Shown in pieces: positions 1 through 8,961 of a stretch of 64,000 nt of DNA. Position 1 is the first letter of the stretch. Every line of letters begins with the position of its first letter. A program made the position numbers and the translations under genes. The DNA comes from Rhizophagus irregularis (Eukaryota > Glomeromycota > Glomeromycetes > Glomerales > Glomeraceae): assembly GCF_026210795.1 (NCBI RefSeq), contig NC_089448.1, positions 1,488,001 through 1,552,000 of the forward strand, written 5' to 3'. The notes under the pieces are model-generated. The model saw only the letters and a list, made by a program, of their open reading frames with translations, was not told where the DNA came from and did no database searches.

Positions 1-466
1 GATCTTTTTCTGCTGCTTTTTGACACCAATTAAAGGCTTTTTCTAAATTCCTTTCTGTTCCTTCTCCATTTCTATAATATACAGCTAAACCATACATTGC
101 AATAATATAATCTTTTTTTGCTGCTTTTTGACACCAATTAAAGGCCTTTTCAAAATTCTTTTCTGTTCCTTTTCCATTATAATAGTGATTGGCTAAGCTA
201 TACATTGCATCAATATGATCTTTTTCTGCTGCTTTTTGAAACCAATGAAAGGCTTTTTCTGAATTCTTTTCTGTTCCTACTCCATCTCTATAATGTACAG
301 CCAAATTAAACATTGCTTCTTTATCGCCATTTTCTGCTAAAGAATTAATACATTTTTTACACCATAATTCTTCAGTAAAAGGTATATCACAATACGAACA
401 ATTTTTGGTGTCTATTGTAATAGTACCTTCATCCAAGATATTTAATTTATTAAATTCAGTTTCCAT
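1..466 (-). CDS. Sel1-repeat protein, N-terminal part (runs off the window)
   Basis: The frame is open from an ATG at 466-464 to the first base of the window, so only about 155 N-terminal residues are present. Residues 1-20 are a polar leader. They are followed by a compact cysteine motif (CSYC, then LWCKKC, about residues 22-40), which I recall as a common leader in Rhizophagus Sel1 and kinase-like proteins. Then come three Sel1-like repeats of 36 residues (108 bp period) with the signature AMY.LA..Y..G.GTEKN.EKAF.W.QKAAEKD. Sel1 repeats form alpha-alpha superhelical scaffolds that bind other proteins; the partner cannot be read from sequence. In many family members a protein kinase domain precedes or follows; here the repeats directly follow the leader. 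No intron is seen. The family call is safe, the exact role is not. Confidence 0.85.
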   Translation of the reverse strand, partial: METEFNKLNILDEGTITIDTKNCSYCDIPFTEELWCKKCINSLAENGDKEAMFNLAVHYRDGVGTEKNSEKAFHWFQKAAEKDHIDAMYSLANHYYNGKGTEKNFEKAFNWCQKAAKKDYIIAMYGLAVYYRNGEGTERNLEKAFNWCQKAAEKD

Positions 467-1118
467 TCGCTATTTAGAAATTTGTTTTACTGGAAAAAAA
501 AAATTTTTATTTTTTTCTAGACAAATTCTTTTAATAAAATTTTTTTTCTTATTAACAGTATCATGAATGAAGCTGCTAAAAAAGAAATATTTTATTAACC
601 AAAAATAGAAATTACACAAAAAAAAAAATTTTTCGGTCCGTATTTTTTCCGATGCACTAGATGCACTGATCTGCATTGAGAAATTCCAACATGGGTCGTC
701 TAAAGTGGAGTAGTTTTGGCCGGAATTACGGCATTAAGAAATTACACCTGTGATAAATAAGAGGTATAACAAATAGTTTTTTACTAACAAAAAAAATTCC
801 AAGTCCCAGAATACCTACTAAAAATGGAAAGTGGGTGCAATCTTTACTATAATCATGTGATTCTGTCCGCTGTAAACGCCCATGTTCAAAAAAAAAAAAT
901 AAAAGTAACAAAATTAAACTTGCTTATTTTCTCACATTAAGATTATAAGAAGCATTTTATCAGCATTTTTCTCCAAAAAAAATAAGTAGACAAATAGTTC
1001 TCTTCTACTAGCAAATAAAATAGGATTATGGGCATGTTCAACATTATAATTTGATAATTTAAACAACCATGATGCAGATAAATGCGTCAGAAAAAATATA
1101 GTTAGAAAATTAATAATC
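467..1118. other. AT-rich intergenic stretch upstream of the Sel1 gene
   Basis: No gene is supported. The stretch holds homopolymer A and T runs, and would contain the promoter of the minus-strand Sel1 gene. Short open frames here are made of Phe/Leu/Lys codons and look like chance. Confidence 0.5.
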
Positions 1119-1304
1119 CCCTATAAAAAAAGTTAATCCGTGTTTATATTCCATCTTTTTTCCGTAAAAGGTTTATATTTCCGAAATTAATAACTTTATA
1201 TTACGCAATTTATCTAATAATTTACATTTTCCGTGAATGGATCCGTGAAAGGCTCATTGTTACAGAGTTTTTACAAAAATAATGGGTAAAATTTTTTTAT
1301 AGGG
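1119..1304. mobile_element. MITE, CCCTATAAAAAA family, copy a
   Basis: About 186 bp, starting CCCTATAAAAAAAGTTAATC and ending in the inverted form (GGATAAAA-like ... TTTTATAGGG). The interior carries the family words TTCCATCTTTTTTCCGT, CCGTGAATGGATCCGTGAAA and GAGTTTTTACA. Four more copies occur at 21,068, 22,442, 27,362 and 59,082. No clear target duplication at this copy (ATC on the left, TCT on the right). It has no coding capacity. Confidence 0.75.
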
Positions 1305-1495
1305 TCTAATTTTAGTTAATATGAAGGTATATTCTATTTTAAAATTTTATTTTTTTGATAATAATTTTTTTCATTTATTGTCCGGAACGCCACTTTCCAT
1401 GTATGGTTGATTATATTACAAGTTCATAGATAAAATCACACATTAAAAAAAAGATTTAAAAATTTTTTATTAAATAAAAAGAAGAAATTATAAAT

Positions 1496-2000
1496 GTTGT
1501 GCGTCAAGTGTCGATTTGCGTCAGATGCAGCTGACGTGCGTCAGATGTAAATTGATACTTGACGCGCGTCACTTGAATCACACAATAAAGTTCTCCTATA
1601 GTAAAAAAATTTTTTTTACTAATAAAATTATTTTTTATTACGTAAGTAAATTTGTTTGTTACAATAAATTACACATACTATTGTGAAATTTTATGGCTAT
1701 TTAATCTATGTTTAATTAAATATTGTAAATTTACTTGAAAAAACTTGTAATTTATTAATATTTTGAATGAAGTGTTTTCCATGAAACTGAGTCTAATCAA
1801 TTTAATATTACAGGGTTACATATTTTTTAACAAGATTAATAAACTTATTTAATAAAGAAATTTAGTTTAAGTTTGAAAATTTTAATTTAATTATAACTTA
1901 ATTTTGCATATTTTATATCACAAGTTACGCGCGTCAGGTATCAATCTACGTCTGACGCACGTCGGCTGCATCTGACGCAAATCGACACTTGACGCACAAC
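1496..2000. mobile_element. Non-autonomous DNA transposon with about 75-bp terminal inverted repeats
   Basis: The left arm (1496-1572) contains GTTGTGCGTCAAGTGTCGAT and several GCGTCAGATG/TGACGCGCGTCA words. The right arm (about 1924-2000) is its reverse complement with a handful of mismatches, ending ATCGACACTTGACGCACAAC. The arms are much richer in GC than the roughly 350-bp AT-rich core. If one base is added to each end (TGTTGTGCG...CGCACAACA) the element is flanked on both sides by TAAA, a possible 4-bp target duplication. No open frame of note inside. The superfamily is not determined. Confidence 0.8.
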
Positions 2001-2126
2001 ATAAACATGCAAAAACTCTTAACAGTATCAATGTACATAATGGTAATAATAAAAGAGTCATAGTAGGATTTCTTCATTTATAATTCATCTATAATATATC
2101 TTTCATAAATTCTAATATTTTTAATA

Positions 2127-3610
2127 GGAAATTGCTAACCGTCGCCTGAACGATTGTCGCCTGGGTGATTGTCGCCTGGGACCTCGATCACGTGACAGAT
2201 TTAATATTTTTGATTGGCCAGATTGGCCACATGATCGCGTCATGTTTATTTGTTTATCGAATCTCGTTTTTCAGTTTTTTCGGTCGGTCAGTTTTTTTCA
2301 GTCTCAAGGTATTTTTCTTTTCTTTTATTTTTATTTCTAACTTACATTCTGCTTACACTTTGTTTCTTACTACTCTATTTCATTATTTTTAGGTCCTTTA
2401 GTCCTTCCGGTTCTGCAATTAAGGTTCAGTTGTTTTTCACTTTACGTTTTGTTTCTTTATTTTTTTATTATTTTTATTTTGTTATTTCGGTTTTCAATAA
2501 TTTTATTTCATTTTTTTTAGATATTTTAGTTCTTTCGGTTCTACAATTAATAAAGGTATGTTTTTTTATTTTTTTTATTTTTTTTATTTCGTTTCTATCT
2601 TATATTTCGTTCCTTACTAACTACAATTACTTGGTACCCAACCTCCTATCATGATCATTTTTTTATTTTTTGTATTACTTCTCATTATTCTATCCTTTCG
2701 TCTCCCATTATTTTCTATTACAACTTTTCATTTTCTATTATCTCTTTTTCTCTTCTGTTTACTTCCCATCATTTCCTTTTGCCTCTCATCACTCCTTTTC
2801 GTTTTCCATCAACTCCCCTTCATCTTCCCATCACTTCTTTTCGTCTCCCCTCGCTCATTTTCGTCTTCCATCACTTCTTTTCGTCCCTCATCACTCCTTA
2901 TCGTCTCCCATCACTCCTCTTCATCTTCCCATCGCTCATTTTCGTCTCCAATCACTCCTCTTCGTCTCCCATCACTTCTTTTCGTCTCCCATCACCCCTT
3001 TTTACCTTTAATCACACTTCTTCGTCTCCCATCACTTCCTTTTGTCTCTCATCACTCGTTATCGTCTCCATTACTTCTTTTCATCTTCCATCACTCCTCT
3101 TCATCTTCCCATCACTTCTTTTCGTCTTCCATCACTCCTTTTTACCTCCCATCACTCCTTTTAATCTCTCATCATGTCCTATTCCTCCTTTTTGTTTCCT
3201 ATCACTTCTCATTACTCTTTTTCATCTTCTATTACTTTCCATTACTCCATTGTTGTTTCATTTTTTTTTATTAGCATCTTTCTCCTTGATCATTGTAATT
3301 TACTTATCTTTTTTATTTATTGTTTTGTTTTTTTTATTTGTATTACTTCATTAAAAATAAATACGGTAATTTTTTTCTTTAAAATCGTAAATGTGTGACT
3401 TAAATTTTAATATTTGTAAATAAAAATAAAATTTATTTTGAATAAATGTGTTTGCAAAAAATTTTTTAAAAAAACATCTTCGCAATAAAATTTTAAGTTT
3501 AACCGATCAAAAGTTAAAAAATCAGCCATCAGCCGATTTACTATATATTGTACATCATGTGACATATTTGAAAAAAAAAACCCAGGCCAAGGCGACGGTT
3601 AGCAATTCCC
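2127..3610. mobile_element. Mutator-like non-autonomous element with perfect 9-bp target duplication
   Basis: The left end GGAAATTGCTAACCGTCGCC and the reverse complement of the right end GGGAATTGCTAACCGTCGCC differ at one base. The element is bracketed by the exact 9-mer TTTTTAATA at 2118-2126 and 3611-3619. An 8-11 bp target duplication is typical of the Mutator (MULE) superfamily. Next to the left end the phrase GATTGTCGCCTGGG is repeated in tandem. Inside are two intron-like GT-AG intervals (2309-2392 and 2424-2520) separating two similar short exon-like pieces, then a 20-bp minisatellite. No transposase is present. Confidence 0.8.
2755..3200 (+). repeat. 20-bp pyrimidine-rich minisatellite
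   Basis: About 20 tandem units close to CATCACTCCTTTTCGTCTCC, somewhat diverged. The plus strand is almost purely C and T with isolated A and G, so it could adopt unusual secondary structure. Because 20 is not a multiple of three, the same peptide-like words (HHSSSS, PSLLF, ITPFRL) appear in all three forward frames. The overlapping long frames here are therefore a by-product of the repeat and are not annotated as genes. Confidence 0.8.
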
Positions 3611-3619
3611 TTTTTAATA

Positions 3620-5554
3620 TTTTTGAAATTTTTTAGCCAATTTTTTTTTTGTGATTATTAGACAATTATAGCTTTCAGTTGATTAATAGACATTTCATTT
3701 GCACCTTTACTGCTATGATTACATCTGAAAATTTCAGAAGGTTCTTCAGAAATACTCTAAAGTCTCTTACAAGCCATACCTGTTTTTAAAATATACTTTG
3801 ATATTGTACATCCATATTGTTTATTACATTCAATATTCAATACTTTGGATCCAAATCTTTAATGACTTTAAAAATTTCTGATAATAATATTGGTAGCTCC
3901 TATAAATCATCTGTGGCACAACCAGGGCATTTTTATACTTTCTTTATATATTCTTTTAAAAATCTAAACTTGAATTATCAATAAAATTTAAAATATAGCG
4001 TCAAATATATGGTATAATATATTATATATACATATATTTTTTTCTAATAAAAATATTTCCTTTTTCTCTGATTAACTTCGTAATTTACCATCTAATAATC
4101 CTGGAAGACATATTGAACGCGTCCTGTTCTCTACAAAAAGAAAAAAAATGAAACGTTAAAATGTTTCTTTAAGCAAAATTACAATCAAATATTCTATTGC
4201 TACATCCAAGTCCTCCAAGCAATGTTGATCTTAACCTGTACCCTTCAAGGCGTTTAGATAGGAGGTATCTACGGTTAAAGAAACGTTAGTAAAGGTCCTA
4301 CCAACGTCCTAACTCCCAATTCCCAATGCCTACCTTTCATTCAGAATCCAAGGCCAAAATCTTTGTTCAGACGTTCAAGTAGGTGCAGTACCTACAAAAA
4401 AAAAGGCTAATAAAGTTTATTAACATTCCCTAAATGACTATTCCCTAATTCCTACCTTCCATTGAAACCTTCTGAAGTCAAATATCCAAGGATAAAAAGA
4501 AATCAAGAGGAAGTAAAATTGTACTAATATTCCTTAAATCCTGCTTCTCTACGCTCAACTCTCACCTAATTGTGAGGCGTTCTTATTTCGATTCTATTTG
4601 TCCCTAGTCCGGTAGTATTTAAAACTTATCTTGAAAAAAAAATTGTTTTTTTAATAAAAAAATAATAAAAAAAAAATTTATCAATCTCAATGGGTATATC
4701 CACCGTAGTATAACATGCATCTTGTCTATACTGAGTATAGCTTATAATGATACACAGTGAAATTCGATATACCGGAACCTCGATATGACGGATCATAAGT
4801 AAATGAATCCTTATTTCCTGAACTTCAATTTCCTGAACTCTATTTCCTGAATCCGAAAACTTACCGTAACCATCATCACCAGCATTAGCCTAGAATTCTA
4901 CTAATAGCAATTCTCTTTTAGAATATCTTATAGATAGGGTTTTGTTAGTAATTTTCTATGTATATTGCGAAATTAACAAATGCCTAGTGATAGCCAACCT
5001 TAATTCTATGGCACTACTTTTAAAATTAATAATATCATCATCTCCTTGAATAGATATATTGAATTATGTCACAATATTTATAAACTAGTATGTAATAAAT
5101 TTTAAAAAATACAGTTTATTATTAACTTGGCTATTTTTTTCGTTAAAATGGTACACGTATTTTATTTAAATACATTATGTGACACTGTCGCAGAACTATA
5201 GCATGATAATATTTGAAAAATCGAATTAAGAAAGAAACCAATAATTCAGAACTATCTTCTGGAAAAAAATTTTATAAAATATATTATTAATGTAGAGCGA
5301 TCCAACTTCTCTCTTAATTTCAAATTAACAGATATTTTTTTATAATTTTTATTACTCACGATGTAATACATAATTCAATGCTAAAAAATTGATTCGCCAA
5401 CTATTATTAAAAAGAAAGAACTGCTAAAAAAATTACCAGTGAATAAAACCACTTAGTCCATTAACTTTGACAATATTATCATAGTCGCAATTTTTAAATA
5501 TTAAGAACTTAATAATTTCTAATATAAAAGAATCAGCTAAAACATGGTAATGAT
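3620..5554. other. Intergenic region, nothing coding supported
   Basis: Nearly 2 kb without a supported gene. 4,160-4,600 is less AT-rich than its surroundings and contains two similar phrases (CCTACCTTTCATT and CCTACCTTCCATT about 130 bp apart) but no usable frame. 4,752-4,806 is a solitary pogo-like terminus, listed separately. The rest is low-complexity AT. Confidence 0.5.
4752..4806. mobile_element. Solitary pogo-like transposon end
   Basis: The stretch begins ACACAGTGAAATTCGATATA, followed by CCGGAACCTCGATATGACGG. It matches the left end of the small element at 22,746-22,921 and resembles the CAGT...CGATATAACGGA termini known for pogo/Tigger elements. The opposite end was not found nearby, so this is probably a fragment. 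Confidence 0.5.
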
Positions 5555-7045
5555 TCATATTTTAAAGTTCATATCTTCTACGTTCACAAAAGATTCAAAT
5601 TTAAAACTTTTAATTACTCCATTATTTTTATATTTATTAATCAAATTTTTATAATCTTCTCCTTCATAAATAGAATTGGATGTAAGTATAGAAAGTGCAG
5701 GCCGATCTCTCCATTTTTCTAAGAATTCTTCCAAGACTTCCAAAGAAACATTAAATTCATTAAAAAATCTAATTTCTCTTAGATTAGTTGGTGCTGATTT
5801 AATTAATATTTTTAATATTTCTTCCCTGTTTTTTAAAATTTCATTTTCAGTTTCGTCCACATAATAATTTGATGTAATTAATAATAATAACTTCAAATTT
5901 TGACAAACTTGTAATAATTTTTCAAATTCGATGAAATGATTTTTTGATGGTAAAAATGCAAGTGATAGATATTCAATCAAAGGACAATTTTCATAAATTC
6001 TACGGATAAAAATGAGAGAATTTTCACTAAAATTATCATCTTCATATATAAAATTATAAGGTTTTAATGAAACTTCTTTAAGATGCCCTCCACTATTTTC
6101 AATTATGATTGAAGTTTCATCTATTGTAAAATAATCTATATTAAGGATTTCAAGATCATTATAGACTAATGTTTTCAATATACTTCTTGTATTAAAACCA
6201 AAATCATTAAATTTTAAAGTTTTTATATTATGAAGTTTTTGAAATAATCTTTGCATTATTGTATAATCAAAACTATCAATATATAGGAAAAATAGTTTAA
6301 GATGATTAAGAAAGCCTGCCTTTTTTTCTAATTCAAGAAAGGCTTCTTTATAAGGATCATCTGTAAAATAATTAAAATTAAAATTATCATCAGTCCACTC
6401 AAAATATTTTAAATTCTTCTGAACTTCAATTAATTTAGCAATTCCAGAGTTGGACTTTGATGTTACGTTATCAATGATGAGTCTCTGTAAATATTGGCAA
6501 ATACGAGCTAATCCATAAAAGTATGAAGGATCAATAGATGTATCACATTTTAGTTCACATAATGATTCAAGACGATTTTTAGCTTCTGGGATATAAAATA
6601 TTTGGTGTTTAATTAAATTCATATCTAAATACTTCAAATCTGGAACTTTCTTCATAAAGAGAAAATAAAATTCTTGTTGTAAAAGAAATTGATTATAAGC
6701 TAAAGAGGATACAATAGAAATTATAGTATTTAAAGTATTTACATTAATACTTCTACAGAATGATAAATAATCAAACAAAAGTGGTTGAAATGAAACTGAT
6801 GGTAATTGTATTCCTTGTCTTGTTAGGAATTCTTTAATATCATCAGATAAATATGAAGCAATTATCATAAATAAATAATTTTTATTACTATAATTTATAT
6901 CATAGCACCAGGGATTTCTCCATAAAATTGGAATTACTGTTTCACACCAAATTCTATTGACCATTAGACAAGAAAAGAGTGATGTTGAATCGACTTGTAA
7001 TTCTTCAAATATTAAGAAAAGAATATCTTTATTGAGTTTTGCCAT
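5555..7045 (-). CDS. F-box/leucine-rich-repeat protein (family 1)
   Basis: Intronless frame of about 496 residues. Residues 1-45 form the F-box: MAKLNKDILFLIFEELQ, then FSCLMVNRIWCETVIPILWR. The F-box binds Skp1 in SCF ubiquitin ligases. The remainder has irregular Leu-rich units (such as LKYLDMN, LESLCELKCD, LQRLIIDN, LKYFEWTD, IEYLSLAF, LKLLLLI) expected to form an LRR substrate-binding face. An upstream in-frame Met (7057) would add MDKR. I prefer the Met at 7045, because the paralogues at 25,298 and 32,080 start exactly at the MAKLNKD/MSKLNND position. A poly-T/poly-A palindrome lies just upstream (around 7,110). A decayed relative lies beyond the 5' side at 7,335-7,640. The substrate is unknown. 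Confidence 0.85.
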   Translation of the reverse strand: MAKLNKDILFLIFEELQVDSTSLFSCLMVNRIWCETVIPILWRNPWCYDINYSNKNYLFMIIASYLSDDIKEFLTRQGIQLPSVSFQPLLFDYLSFCRSINVNTLNTIISIVSSLAYNQFLLQQEFYFLFMKKVPDLKYLDMNLIKHQIFYIPEAKNRLESLCELKCDTSIDPSYFYGLARICQYLQRLIIDNVTSKSNSGIAKLIEVQKNLKYFEWTDDNFNFNYFTDDPYKEAFLELEKKAGFLNHLKLFFLYIDSFDYTIMQRLFQKLHNIKTLKFNDFGFNTRSILKTLVYNDLEILNIDYFTIDETSIIIENSGGHLKEVSLKPYNFIYEDDNFSENSLIFIRRIYENCPLIEYLSLAFLPSKNHFIEFEKLLQVCQNLKLLLLITSNYYVDETENEILKNREEILKILIKSAPTNLREIRFFNEFNVSLEVLEEFLEKWRDRPALSILTSNSIYEGEDYKNLINKYKNNGVIKSFKFESFVNVEDMNFKI

Positions 7046-7334
7046 CCTTTTATCCAAAAATAATGAAAAATTATTTGGAATAAATTACAGAATGTTATAA
7101 TTATTATTATTTTTTTTTTTTAAAAAAAAAAAACAAAGTGAAATAAAAGAAATGAAAAAAAAATACCGGAACCAAATTCCGGACAAATTAAATTGTGCTG
7201 TGCGACCGTAGTACCATGCGATGATGCGACCACAATGACGATCAAACAGGGTCTTACAACACTCTTACAACACTTATTTATTAAACACGTGATTGTAGTA
7301 ATGAATATTAATTTAAAATTATCATTTAAAAATC

Positions 7335-7640
7335 TATACAGTATTTACTTAAGTTCAAATCTAAATTCTTTGGTTACTCCATTATTATTTTGTTATCAAT
7401 AAAGTGCAGCTCGATCTCTCCATTTTTTTCTAAAATCCTAACAATTTATATCACTTAAACTTTAAATTATTAATGTTACTATTATAGTTCAAATTTTATT
7501 GGTGCGATAAACCACTCAACGGCAGAATCAAAAAATAACATGTAATCTAATTTTAATATTAAAGAATAAATTATAACTTCTTTTTGTCGTTTATAAGGAT
7601 CATAATAATCTCAAAGTTCGAGATATTTAAGAATCATTCA
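7335..7640 (-). pseudogene. Decayed F-box/LRR family 1 fragment
   Basis: Read on the minus strand, pieces match the 3' half of the neighbouring F-box gene with large deletions. A stretch around 7,345-7,380 corresponds to GVIKSFKFES. 7,405-7,430 corresponds to the KWRDRPALS segment. 7,590-7,640 corresponds to the part encoding NLKYFEW...DDPYKEAF. Frames are broken between the pieces. It probably arose by local duplication of the gene at 5,555-7,045 followed by decay. Confidence 0.6.
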
Positions 7641-8961
7641 TAATGTTATAAGAAATTCTATTTTTTAAAATCGAGAAAATTTTCTGAAATTTTATCAATT
7701 TTAAATGAAGTCATTAAATAAACCGTATGTAATTGAATAATTTATAATGGGTATAACTGTTTCTTCACCTTGTGATGAAGGACAGACTGTCTCTTAAAAT
7801 TGATATAAAATAAAATTTCGTGCAAGTGATTTGTCACACTGTCACACATTTATTCTAAACAGAAATTACGATATTGTTAATCACGCTTTAGATAGATTCT
7901 TTATTCGTCGCTAAAATCATGTCTATCCAGAGTAGGCTCCAACATTGTAAATCCTTTCATATAAAGACCAGGTATCAACCATTGATATTTCTTGCTCGAA
8001 TACTGAAAATTCTATGAGATAATTTGTTCTATTAGATTATTAAAGATTTTTCTTTACATATTCCAGATTTAGACATTCCAAAAATTAAATCTTATTTATT
8101 ACATAAAATAAATTGAAATCTTCAAAACAATTTCATTCCAATAAAAAAAATCAAGTTATTTGATGTTGAGAGAATTTTAAATATTTTATTTCATTTTATT
8201 TAACTAAATTAAGATCCCATTAATTATATTTTTAGATATTTTATTCTGTGATTTTTTTTTTAAATAATTAGTCTTGTCTTGTATGTTTCAAGGTTTAAAT
8301 TCTGAAAAATATAAAAATAAGTTTGTTCAATATTATTACGCTTTTACAATTATTTTTTTTTTTCAAAATTTTCAATTACATATCACATAATGTTATTATT
8401 TAAAATTCTCTTAAATTAAGGGCATTTTATAGTATTTTGGTATGGTTCACTTTTTTCAAGAATCATAGAATCATCGGTAAGATGTCAAAAGATTAGTGAA
8501 TAAAAAAGAACTAATATCACCGCGATTATTTTTTTGTTACACAGGGTGTATTTGACGTATCCAAAAATTTTGAATGCAAAAACTTATAATTAATTTTTTA
8601 TTTGAAAAATTAAAAATTATTGAAACGAATATAAAATGTAATATAAAAAGTATTTTTTAATAAACATCAAATATTGTAATTATGATAATCCTAGATTAAT
8701 TATAATTTTCTGAGATCTTTTTTTCGTCAAAAAAAAGATCCATCCACAAAAAAAATTTTATTAAAAAAAAATGATGTTTACACGAAAAAAATAATAAAAT
8801 AAAATGTAATAAATTGAAATAACATAAAATTGAAATTAGTTAATATACTTTAACAAAATAAATTTTATTTTATATTAAAGAAGCAAATTGGAAATTAATA
8901 TAATAATTATAAACTAATCACTAATCTTCGTCCTATAATTAAATTTTACAATATTATGCTA
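7641..8961. other. Intergenic region, nothing coding supported
   Basis: AT-rich, no supported gene. There is a strong hairpin near 8,713-8,742 (GATCTTTTTTTCG then CAAAAAAAAGATC). The last few hundred bases should contain the 3' end signals of the minus-strand repeat gene beginning at 8,962. Confidence 0.45.

Noticed and set aside
2250-3354. Several long overlapping forward frames (up to 207 codons)
   Set aside because: They come from a 20-bp C/T-rich minisatellite read in all three frames plus T-rich flanks; no domain, and the region is the inside of a transposon.
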